From assembly GCA_035294325.1 (NCBI GenBank), contig DATGLE010000207.1:1-40334 (forward strand): DNA of 40,334 bases, read 5' to 3'. This DNA comes from DATGLE01 sp035294325. GTDB lineage: Bacteria > Chloroflexota > Ktedonobacteria > Ktedonobacterales > Ktedonobacteraceae. The notes under the pieces are model-generated. The model was given only the letters and a program-made list of their open reading frames with translations. It did no database searches and was not told where the DNA came from. Position numbers and translations under genes: made by a program. Of this stretch, positions 30,239 to 37,953 are shown piece after piece. How positions within the stretch are numbered: the stretch's first letter is position 1; every line of letters begins with the position of its first letter.

Positions 30239-32243
30239 AATCCCAGAGATTGCCCTGCGTTGGCTTTCCCTGCGAGGCAGACCTTCTCTTCACAGTATGC
30301 CGTTCTCTTACTACCTTTTTCTTGCTCTTCTCAGGAGTCGCCTCCTGGGCTTGCTCACCGCCGGTTCCTTCCGCGCTTCCTTGTACTCCGGCGATCTCTA
30401 CGGTTGCGTCAAAGATCGAATTGCGCTGCACGCGTACCTCCGGCCAGAGCGCCAGCAACGCCTCGATGGCCGCATCCTCGCAGTTCGCCAGCGCGGACCA
30501 GCACCGCCTCATCTCGCGCAGCACATCGTGCAGCGAAGCCGAGCGCAAGGCGGAGAGCCATGCTACAAAGTCACTTTTTACCTGCTCCAGCCACCGCACA
30601 TCATAGAGGCCAATGCCGGGTGTAAAGGCAATATCTGTATCTATCACGCGCGCAGCCGCCAGCGGCAGTTCAGAGCGGCGGTAGCAGTGCAGAAGATCAT
30701 AGCACGCGGTCTCGGCCGCCAGGCCCTCGCGCCTCACATGCTCGCGCAGCGCGGCGATGTCGATGCTGGCAAGGCGCTCGGCGAAATCGTCGTAGCGGCT
30801 GCGCAGCACTTGCAGCACCTCGGTAGCCGACAACTGCTCATTATAAACGACAATGGGAAAGTGCTGCATAATTCCGGCAAAGTCATGCAGCGCCGCCCCG
30901 GGTATAGCCAGCAGCAGATCGTCGCGGCCTTGCAACTGCTGCAATTTCTGGATTTTGCGCTCGCGATACGCAGGCGTCCAGAAGCCAAGGATCTCCATAT
31001 AGATGCGCCGCTGACCACGCGTGAGCGCAAAATCCGGGATGAAGATGCTGTGATCGAGCAGCAGCGGCTCCGGTTCGCGCTCCAGGCGCCAGTTGTCGGC
31101 GCCCTGGCTTTCGGCCAGCGCCGTGAAGGCTTCGGAGAATGATTGCTCGATGCCGCTATCGAAGAGCGGGGACGCAGCCACGCCGCCATTGCGCTCTCCG
31201 GAGAGCTGCGCGGTCTCCTCAGGAGCGGGCAACAGTGCCAGCAAGCCGGCATCCATAGCGAAATGATATGAGCGTTGCAGGAAATGCACCGTCGCCTCCG
31301 CTTTGACGATAGCCGAGGCCAGCGAGACACGGCCTGCTTTGCCGCGCTGGCCCCCGGCCTCAGCGCGCGATCCACGATAATCCAGCAACAGGCGGCAGAG
31401 GCGAGCCAGGCGCAGGCCATACTGCTGCGGCGCGCCCGTGACTTCCTGGGGGCCGTAAAGCGTGAGCGAGAGCAGCGGAGAGAGGCCAGGCGGCGTATGA
31501 CCGGGCAGGATGGGCGTCTCATAGGCCAGATCGTAGTAGACGCCGAGCAGACGCGCCAGGTAGCAGAGGCGCTTGATCGCCGCCCCTATGCCTGTTCCTA
31601 CGCTCGCCGCTCCTCCGCGTTGATCTGTCATCTGCGCGAAGGCGTTGCAATCGACCACAAAACGCACACTCGAAGCATTGAACAGCGCGGACTCAAAGGC
31701 CCACTGGTTATAGAGCGCCGCGACCTCACTGGGGCCGGGCGGCTGAGGCGAGGAGCGAACGAGAAGGGCCTCCTCTTCGCTATCCAGGACGAGAAGATAC
31801 TCCAGTTCGGGAACACCGATCTGGTAGAGCGCGGCGAACGCCTGGAGCGCCCGCGTCCGATTCTCCGTATCCAGAAAGCCACCGGAGCGCTCATTGACAT
31901 AATCGTAGAGGGCGAGCCGGAGTTGTACGGGAGAGGAGAGAGCATCGAGATCGGGCGGAGCATGCATGCTTTGCAGCGCCGCGCCCCACTCGGGCGACTG
32001 CCAGCGGTACCAGTTGCTCAACGTGGCAATGAGGCAGTGAGCCAGGCGATAATCGCCCACGCAGGCGCGTGCATCCTCGGGCGAGAAACAGCGCTGAGGT
32101 TGACCAAGCAGGCCCTCATGGTAGGCGATGAGGCGCTCTATCTCGGTATGCAGTTCTCCTGGCCGCAGGAAGTGCAGGGAGACGAAGAGTTCGTCCCCGC
32201 GCCGCCGTATCGATTTTTTCACATCTTGCAGGCTAAAACGCAC
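30237..32243 (-). CDS. DUF790/Bax1-like nuclease (COG3372, restriction-endonuclease-like)
   Basis: 668 aa. An N-terminal helical region (LIAYHEGLLGQPQRCFSPED, DYRLAHCLIATLSNWYRW) is followed by a central domain and, near residues 390-440, by SIFIPDFALTRGQRRIYMEI then LGFWTPAYRERKIQKLQQL, a PD...E-type nuclease core in which D403 and E416 (approximate) would bind metal. COG3372 includes archaeal Bax1, the nuclease partner of XPB helicase. A basic tail (KSKKKVVRERHTVKRRS) follows. The start is GTG with GGAGG nine bases upstream. No XPB-type helicase is in the window; it may be encoded elsewhere. A low-complexity segment near 600-640 is rich in Glu and Ala. Confidence 0.82.
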   Translation of the reverse strand: MRFSLQDVKKSIRRRGDELFVSLHFLRPGELHTEIERLIAYHEGLLGQPQRCFSPEDARACVGDYRLAHCLIATLSNWYRWQSPEWGAALQSMHAPPDLDALSSPVQLRLALYDYVNERSGGFLDTENRTRALQAFAALYQIGVPELEYLLVLDSEEEALLVRSSPQPPGPSEVAALYNQWAFESALFNASSVRFVVDCNAFAQMTDQRGGAASVGTGIGAAIKRLCYLARLLGVYYDLAYETPILPGHTPPGLSPLLSLTLYGPQEVTGAPQQYGLRLARLCRLLLDYRGSRAEAGGQRGKAGRVSLASAIVKAEATVHFLQRSYHFAMDAGLLALLPAPEETAQLSGERNGGVAASPLFDSGIEQSFSEAFTALAESQGADNWRLEREPEPLLLDHSIFIPDFALTRGQRRIYMEILGFWTPAYRERKIQKLQQLQGRDDLLLAIPGAALHDFAGIMQHFPIVVYNEQLSATEVLQVLRSRYDDFAERLASIDIAALREHVRREGLAAETACYDLLHCYRRSELPLAAARVIDTDIAFTPGIGLYDVRWLEQVKSDFVAWLSALRSASLHDVLREMRRCWSALANCEDAAIEALLALWPEVRVQRNSIFDATVEIAGVQGSAEGTGGEQAQEATPEKSKKKVVRERHTVKRRSASQGKPTQGNLWD

Positions 32244-32324
32244 GCTTCAGAGCCTCCGGTCACATACTGGCATATCCGTATTATAAGCGTTGCAGCAGAA
32301 AATCTCCGCGCTTATCGACAGGAG

Positions 32325-32499
32325 TTCTGATTCTCAGCCTCCTCGCTCACTTTTGCCGGGCGTTCGCGTAGCGAAGCCGTGCCAGGGATAGAGTATGTCA
32401 TGCATAGATATGCTCTTCATGCATATCTATGCATGACATACTCTTCCAGCGAGCACCACAGGCGCGAGCAAGCGACAGTGCAAGAAATCAGGCACCCTC
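32325..32499 (+). repeat. dispersed three-hairpin element, copy H
   Basis: Perfect 24-base central arms (32390-32413 and 32421-32444), loop TCTTCAT; the stem sequence is unlike the other copies. Right motif GAGCACCACAGGCGCGAGC, right end GAAATCAGGCACCCTC, the clearest terminal repeat besides copy C. Left end only partly kept (CTGATTCTCAGCCTCCTCGC). Confidence 0.85.
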
Positions 32500-32664
32500 T
32501 GATATATTCTGAATCTCTACTGATTTATCGACCGCGTTGAGCCTCCGAGTAGGAGATGCTTCCTACCTTGATTGATTGCCCGTCCTCTTTCTGGTATGGT
32601 AATGATGAGGAGTTGTACAAACAATCAATAGCTGCTGACCGGGGATTGAGGAAGGGGCGGCCTC

Positions 32665-32693
32665 TTGACAAATAAGAACAAATGGACTAAACT
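32665..32693 (+). promoter_or_regulatory. sigma-70-type promoter of kinase 1
   Basis: TTGACA, 17 bases, TAAACT, about 120 bases before the kinase 1 start. Confidence 0.65.
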
Positions 32694-32812
32694 CGACGCT
32701 GTTCATTTGACGCTGAAATGCTGAAACATGGAAAAGCAGTGAACACTGGCTCGGACGGAGCCTTCGTCGGCAACGGCGTTGAAGCGTCCGGCTGAAGATG
32801 GAGGTTCGTCTG

Positions 32813-35194
32813 ATGAGCACGGTCCCGAAACTCATAGATACATACGAATTACAGTATCCGCTGGGACGTGGCAGCACAGGGGAAGTATGGAAGGGATACG
32901 ATACTCAACTGCGCCGCGACGTTGCTATCAAAATCATCCACCCCGATCTGCAATCTGATCCCCATTTCAGCACGCGCTTCACTCAGGAGGGGCAGACCAT
33001 AGCGGCTTTGCATCACTCCAACATCGTGCCCGTGCGCGCTGCCAAAATCACACGTTCGCCGGAGACCGGTGAGACCACTGCCTACGTCGTCATGGATTAT
33101 ATCGAAGGGCAGACGCTCACCGATTACCTCAGCGCTACCTCCCACAAAGGGGCATTTCCTGACATCTCTCAGATCGTTTATCTTTTTACCAGCCTGGGCG
33201 TTGCTATCGATTACGCGCACCAGCAGGGCATCGTGCACGGCGATATTAAGCCGAACAACATCCTGCTCAGCAAAAAGGACACGAGCCACTTCGCGGCGGG
33301 CGAGCCTATGCTTAGCGATTTTGGCTTCGCGCAGGCTCTTGGCGCAGCCGGAGCCGATACGCCATTCTATATGTCACCAGAGCAGGCCAGGGGCGAGCCA
33401 GCGAACAATCGCAGCGACATTTATGCGCTCGGCGTCATCCTCTACGAACTCTGCACCGGTGTACAGCCATTCCGCGACGAGAGTTCGGTTGCCGTCATGA
33501 TGCAGCACATCAACCAGTTGCCGACTCCGCCGACATTAATCAATCCCAATATTCCGCTCGCGCTCTCGGAGGTCATCCTGCGAGCGATGGCTAAGGATAC
33601 AGCCACACGCTACGCGATGGCTTCTCTGCTGGCTACAGCCATTGCCGATGCCTGCTCGATGCAGTCAACGACGCGCGTCTCGCTGCGCAGCGCCATCGAA
33701 GCCGAAGACGAGAAGGACTATCGCGATATCATCAACGGCTCGCAGGAGTCCATTCTTGGCGTTCCACGTCCAACAACCAGGCCCTTGCGTCCGCCCATCA
33801 TTTCACAGCCCCTGCCTACTATCTCGCAAGCGCTGCCGACTGTTTCACAGCCCCTATCCCCGGCCCGGGCGTCGGACAAATTTGCCGCCACCAGGCCCAT
33901 GTCCGGTCCGGTATCCGGGCCAATATCCGCGAAGATACCGGCAGCGGACAGAACCGGGCAGACCGCGCCAACCGCCAGAATATCGATACCCTTCTCATCG
34001 CAGCCCAATCTACCAGTTACCACCCCGCCATTGCAAGCGCCGGCCCCCCTGGCGCCGGTGCCATACGCGCAGGCGTCCCCTCCGGTTCCCACGGCGCCAC
34101 CAATCGCTGTACAAAGGGCCAGAGCGCGTTCACGTATCAGCGACCTGCCGGTGTACGCTGTGATCGCCGCCCTCTTAATGGTGCTGCTGTTGATCGGCAG
34201 CGCGATAGGAACTGATCTGCTGCTCAACAGGGGGCCAGGCGGCCCGACTGGCCGTGTCTTCTTCCAGGACGATGCGCTCGGACATGACGACGTGCTGCAC
34301 CTCCAGATGCAGCACGTTCCCGCGCCGCCGCAGGGCAAGAGCTACTATGCCTGGCTGGAGAATGCCAGCGGCCATATGCAATTGCTCGGCCAGCTCAGCA
34401 TACAGAATGGTACGATCAATTTCGTCTATCCGGGCGACGCCAGGCACTCAAACCTGCTGGCAATGGCACAGGGCTTTGTCATCACCGAGGAAGATAGCGG
34501 GAGTCAGCCCTCAGCCCCCGGCGGGAACCCCATCTTCCGCGCCGCTTTCGATACTGCCGCGCTCCAATCCATCAAGGCCATCCTCTATGCCACGCCAGGC
34601 TTGCCGGCAAATCAGAGCGTGGTGGTCGATATATTTGACACCATCAAATCGATGAACGATAAAACAGGCAGCATTGTCGATGATCTGCAAGGCAATCATG
34701 ATTATGCACAGATCAGGCGCCAGGCTGTCCGCGTCATAGAAATGGTAGATGGTACCGCTTATGCCAGAAGTAGTGGCGATCTCCCCGCGCAATATCCTAC
34801 CTTCGTCAATGCAAAGATTGGCCTGCTCTCATCGCCCGGACAGGTCGGCTACATTGATATCCTGAACCAGCAGGTCAATAAGGTAGAGCAGGCCGCCGGT
34901 AACGATGCTACTCTGCTCCAGCATGTTCATAATGTGAAAAATGCCATTGCCGACCTGCAAAGCTGGATGCAAAAAATCCGCAACTACGACGTTCAACTAC
35001 TGAAGGCTGCTGACTTGAACAATCCAGCGATTATCAGTGTAGCTCTCCAATTGAAGCAGGCAGCAGCCGACTCTTATACAGGCCGTACTATTCCGCCAAA
35101 TGAGGGGCCACAACCTGTACTCGGTTCAGCAGGGGCAGCCCAGGCATATACCGAGTGCCAATATATGGCAACATTGAGCTTGAAAAAGGTGTAA
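32813..35194 (+). CDS. membrane Ser/Thr kinase 1 with RskA-like ectodomain (HGD type)
   Basis: 793 aa from the ATG at 32813 (GGAGG eight bases upstream). Kinase domain 11-280: LGRGSTGEVW, VAIK (Lys40), VHGDIKPNN (Asp144, Asn149; Arg of HRD is Gly), SDFG (Asp169), MSPE, and DIYALGVILYELCTG. A Pro/Ser-rich linker (300-440) holds tandem repeats such as SQPLPTISQALPTVSQPL. One TM helix spans about 445-470. The external part has an RskA-like fold (HVPAPPQGKSYYAWL, GDARHSNLL, FVITEE), then a helical domain to the end. Catalytic residues are present, so activity is likely, though HGD would not depend on activation-loop phosphorylation in the usual way. First of three paralogues. Confidence 0.9.
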   Translation: MSTVPKLIDTYELQYPLGRGSTGEVWKGYDTQLRRDVAIKIIHPDLQSDPHFSTRFTQEGQTIAALHHSNIVPVRAAKITRSPETGETTAYVVMDYIEGQTLTDYLSATSHKGAFPDISQIVYLFTSLGVAIDYAHQQGIVHGDIKPNNILLSKKDTSHFAAGEPMLSDFGFAQALGAAGADTPFYMSPEQARGEPANNRSDIYALGVILYELCTGVQPFRDESSVAVMMQHINQLPTPPTLINPNIPLALSEVILRAMAKDTATRYAMASLLATAIADACSMQSTTRVSLRSAIEAEDEKDYRDIINGSQESILGVPRPTTRPLRPPIISQPLPTISQALPTVSQPLSPARASDKFAATRPMSGPVSGPISAKIPAADRTGQTAPTARISIPFSSQPNLPVTTPPLQAPAPLAPVPYAQASPPVPTAPPIAVQRARARSRISDLPVYAVIAALLMVLLLIGSAIGTDLLLNRGPGGPTGRVFFQDDALGHDDVLHLQMQHVPAPPQGKSYYAWLENASGHMQLLGQLSIQNGTINFVYPGDARHSNLLAMAQGFVITEEDSGSQPSAPGGNPIFRAAFDTAALQSIKAILYATPGLPANQSVVVDIFDTIKSMNDKTGSIVDDLQGNHDYAQIRRQAVRVIEMVDGTAYARSSGDLPAQYPTFVNAKIGLLSSPGQVGYIDILNQQVNKVEQAAGNDATLLQHVHNVKNAIADLQSWMQKIRNYDVQLLKAADLNNPAIISVALQLKQAAADSYTGRTIPPNEGPQPVLGSAGAAQAYTECQYMATLSLKKV

Positions 35195-35213
35195 CAGATG
35201 CAGGCGGTTGGAC

Positions 35214-35259
35214 CGGCCTGAAGAAGTCTTTGCTCAAACTTCTTCGGGCCGTTTTCATT
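35214..35259 (+). terminator. hairpin terminator after kinase 1
   Basis: CGGCCTGAAGAAGT and ACTTCTTCGGGCCG (one G-T pair) followed by TTTTCATT, 20 bases after the stop codon: a standard intrinsic terminator. Confidence 0.75.
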
Positions 35260-35364
35260 AATGTGAAATACTGCATTGACATGGTGTTCGCTATGCTCAA
35301 TAATTATGGCAGCGTCTCATGCAGTTACATCTTTTGCCACACACAGATTTATGCTTACAGGTTA

Positions 35365-35525
35365 GAGGGAAACTGATTTTCAGCGCTATCGCCCATTCTG
35401 GCCGGGCTGTTAGCATGGCTGCGCCGCGTAAGGAATGTATGAGGTGTTGTGATGAAAAACGCGCCGCGCGCATTTCTCATCACACCTGATATAGAAGGTA
35501 AGCGCCGCAGGCGCGAGCACCAGAG
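35365..35525 (+). repeat. dispersed three-hairpin element, copy I
   Basis: Begins GAGGGAAACTGATTTTCAGC, then CTGGCCGGGC and the left hairpin GGCTGCGCC; central stem about 35437-35490 is imperfect (AGGTGTTGTGATGA against TCATCACACCT); right motif AAGCGCCGCAGGCGCGAGCA. It ends about 18 bases before the kinase 2 start and so lies against its RBS. Confidence 0.7.
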
Positions 35526-35542
35526 ATACAGGGAGGCTTGGT

Positions 35543-37903
35543 ATGAGCTTGAATCGCCGTCAACTCGGCCAATACGAACTCCAGCAGCGCATTATCAGCG
35601 ATGCTATGGGCGAGGTCTGGACGGCCTTCGACACCCGGATGCGCCGCTATGTCTTCATCCATATTATCGCGCTTAATACACAGGCCGCCCGCGATACGCT
35701 GCCGCAATTTACGCGCGAGGCGCAGAGCGTCATTTCCCTGCACCACCCGAATATACTGCAAGTGCTGGAGGTTCATGCTCCGCAGGCTGGCGTAACGCCA
35801 CCCGACGAAACTTATTTCGTGCTGGAGTATATCGAAGGTCAGACGCTTGCCGACTACATCCATGCAACGGTTCACGCCGGGCATTTCCCGCCGCCCGCCG
35901 TGCTGGTGCGTCTTTTCATGCCGATAGCATCGGCCCTCGACTATGCCCATCAGCAGGGGATCGTGCACGGCAGCCTCAAACCCAGCAGCATCCTGCTCAA
36001 CAGGCATAACATTGCTCACTTTAGCGAAGGTGAGCCGGAACTGATAGGTTTTGGTACGAACGGCCTGCCCCGGCCCTCCACGCTTCCACTCAACGACGCG
36101 TTCTATATGGCGCCGGAGGTAGCCGGGGGACAGAGGCCAAACGAGCGCAGCGATCTCTACTCGCTCGGCGTGATCCTCTACGAACTCTGCACCGGCGTGC
36201 TGCCTTTCCAGGGCGAGACGCCAGACGAGGTGATGAGGCAGCACCTGCACGCTACCCCTACCGCTCCGGCGCTTATTAACCCGCGCATCCTGCCCGCGCT
36301 TACCGCCGTCATTATGCGCAGTCTCTCGAAGGACCCGGAGGCGCGTTTTCCTACCGCCTCGTCGATGGTGGTAGCGATTGCCAGAGCCTTTAATATACCG
36401 ACGCAGGACGCTATCAGCCAGTCGGGTAACTGGGCGGGGACAGGACCAAACCCGCTGGCCGCAGCTCAGTCGGGACCAGCGGTAGACCACAGTCAGGAAG
36501 TGACGTACCTTACGCCGCAATCGCCGTATTACCCACCGCCGGCAATGGCAACGCACACCCGGACGACCCCGGCTACAACGCCCGCACAATCGCCGGCCAC
36601 GCCGTTCTACGGCCCCGGCAGCGCAGCGGCAGTTGCGCCGGCACAGCATGCTCAGACGCCAGCTGCGAGCGCCGCGCCTCCTGTTATACCTTCGCCTCCT
36701 CCAGCGCGGACGCGGAGCAAGAGATGGTATCTTGTGCTCGCTTCGCTGCTCATTATTGCAGTGGTGGTCGGAGGTGTGGTTGTCGTGTTCACGAATCTAC
36801 GGAGCACACCTGCCGCGCAAACGCCGGTAGTGGGGCACGCCTTCTTTGTCAGCAGCGGCATTCTGAGCCTGAATAGCTCACAGGGCATAGCCGACAGGTT
36901 GCAGGTCGACTTGCAGAATTTACCAGCTCCGCAGCCTGGTAAAAGCTACTATGCCTGGCTGCTGGCCGACAACGACAGCGAAACCGGCGTTGTGCCAATC
37001 CTGATTGGCAAAGTTGCCAGTGGTGGGCAGGCGGATCTCACCTTTGACGGCGATGCGCAGCATAGCGACCTGCTGGCCCTTTACAGTCGTTTTCTGATTA
37101 CCGAGGAAAACGCGGGTACCACGCCCAACAATCCATCACTGGATTCTTCCACCTGGCGCTACTATGCCGCGTTCTCTCAGAAGCCTAATCCGCAGGATAC
37201 AGTGGATCACTTTAGCATGCTCGACCACCTGCGCCACCTGCTCGCCCAGGATCCCAAGCTTAAAGCCGCCGGTTTAACGGGCGGACTGGACATCTGGCTT
37301 TACAGGAACACATTAAAAATCCTGGAGTGGTCGGGCAGCGCCAGAGATGCCATCGACGCAGGAGATCCCCAGCTGGCGCGCCGGCAACTGGCGCGCATCC
37401 TGGACTACCTGGACGGAACACAATACATCCAGACGGAAAATCTGCCTCCGGATCTACGACCCGTGCTGGCCGATCCAACCATGTCAACCATAGCGCGCGT
37501 CGCCTTGCTGGAGATCGATCAACAGAACCAGAACCCGCCCGGCTACTTGAAGCATATCGGCAACCATCTGCGCGAGCTTACCCAGTCTCCAGGGGTTAAC
37601 GCCGATCAGAAAGCGCTGGCCGTCCGCATCAATACCGCCACCAATAACGTGACGACCTGGTTAGAAGCGCTCCATAGCGACGCTGCGCAGCTTATCCATA
37701 TGACGCCGGCCCAGTTGGAGCAACCGCGCTCACGCGCCATCTTTGATCGCCTGTTCACTGAGGCCAACTATGCATTTGTTGGTCAAACCGACCCGGCTAC
37801 CCATCAGGTGAAGGAAGGTGTGGTGCAGATTCATTACAATATTCAGCGCCTTGCGACCTTCACGATTGCGCCCTGTTCGTCGAGTAATCCCTGTTCTGCA
37901 TAG
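35543..37903 (+). CDS. membrane pseudokinase 2 with RskA-like ectodomain
   Basis: 786 aa. It aligns residue by residue with kinase 1, but the key positions are changed: Gly loop reads ISDAMGEVW, VAIK is VFIH (Lys40 to His), the catalytic loop is HGSLKPSS (Asp144 to Ser, Asn149 to Ser), and DFG is GFG (Asp169 to Gly). C-lobe landmarks remain (MAPE, SDLYSLGVILYELCTG), so the fold is kept while catalysis should be lost. A Pro/Thr/Ala linker, one TM helix (394-418), then an RskA-like domain (LPAPQPGKSYYAWL, GDAQHSDLL, FLITEEN) and a helical domain with LDIWLYRNTLKILEW. GGAGG lies six bases before the ATG. Kinase 3 follows after 50 bp, so both form an operon. Confidence 0.92.
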   Translation: MSLNRRQLGQYELQQRIISDAMGEVWTAFDTRMRRYVFIHIIALNTQAARDTLPQFTREAQSVISLHHPNILQVLEVHAPQAGVTPPDETYFVLEYIEGQTLADYIHATVHAGHFPPPAVLVRLFMPIASALDYAHQQGIVHGSLKPSSILLNRHNIAHFSEGEPELIGFGTNGLPRPSTLPLNDAFYMAPEVAGGQRPNERSDLYSLGVILYELCTGVLPFQGETPDEVMRQHLHATPTAPALINPRILPALTAVIMRSLSKDPEARFPTASSMVVAIARAFNIPTQDAISQSGNWAGTGPNPLAAAQSGPAVDHSQEVTYLTPQSPYYPPPAMATHTRTTPATTPAQSPATPFYGPGSAAAVAPAQHAQTPAASAAPPVIPSPPPARTRSKRWYLVLASLLIIAVVVGGVVVVFTNLRSTPAAQTPVVGHAFFVSSGILSLNSSQGIADRLQVDLQNLPAPQPGKSYYAWLLADNDSETGVVPILIGKVASGGQADLTFDGDAQHSDLLALYSRFLITEENAGTTPNNPSLDSSTWRYYAAFSQKPNPQDTVDHFSMLDHLRHLLAQDPKLKAAGLTGGLDIWLYRNTLKILEWSGSARDAIDAGDPQLARRQLARILDYLDGTQYIQTENLPPDLRPVLADPTMSTIARVALLEIDQQNQNPPGYLKHIGNHLRELTQSPGVNADQKALAVRINTATNNVTTWLEALHSDAAQLIHMTPAQLEQPRSRAIFDRLFTEANYAFVGQTDPATHQVKEGVVQIHYNIQRLATFTIAPCSSSNPCSA

Positions 37904-37953
37904 GATGGGGGCGGGCTGCACCCCTTTCAGGGAGAAAGATCTGGAGCACTATT

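Larger units (their letters stand above)
32244..32812. other. 569-bp divergent gap with element H and a promoter
   Basis: Holds hairpin element H (32325-32499) and a sigma-70-type promoter at 32665-32693. The 120-base leader of kinase 1 includes a small hairpin, GGCTC-GGACG-GAGCC (near 32748-32762). No gene supported. Confidence 0.5.
35195..35542. other. 348-bp tandem gap
   Basis: Between kinases 1 and 2. Holds the terminator of kinase 1 and element I; kinase 2 would therefore need its own promoter, and no consensus one is obvious. Confidence 0.5.

Noticed and set aside
31275..32330. 351-codon plus-strand frame inside the DUF790 gene
   Set aside because: Antisense shadow; the minus-strand frame has the motifs and an RBS.
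32748..32762. structured riboswitch in the kinase 1 leader
   Set aside because: Only a 5-bp hairpin is visible, too little to support a regulatory RNA.
35480..36649. 389-codon minus-strand frame inside pseudokinase 2
   Set aside because: Antisense shadow of a GC-rich coding region; Arg- and His-rich, unfamiliar product.
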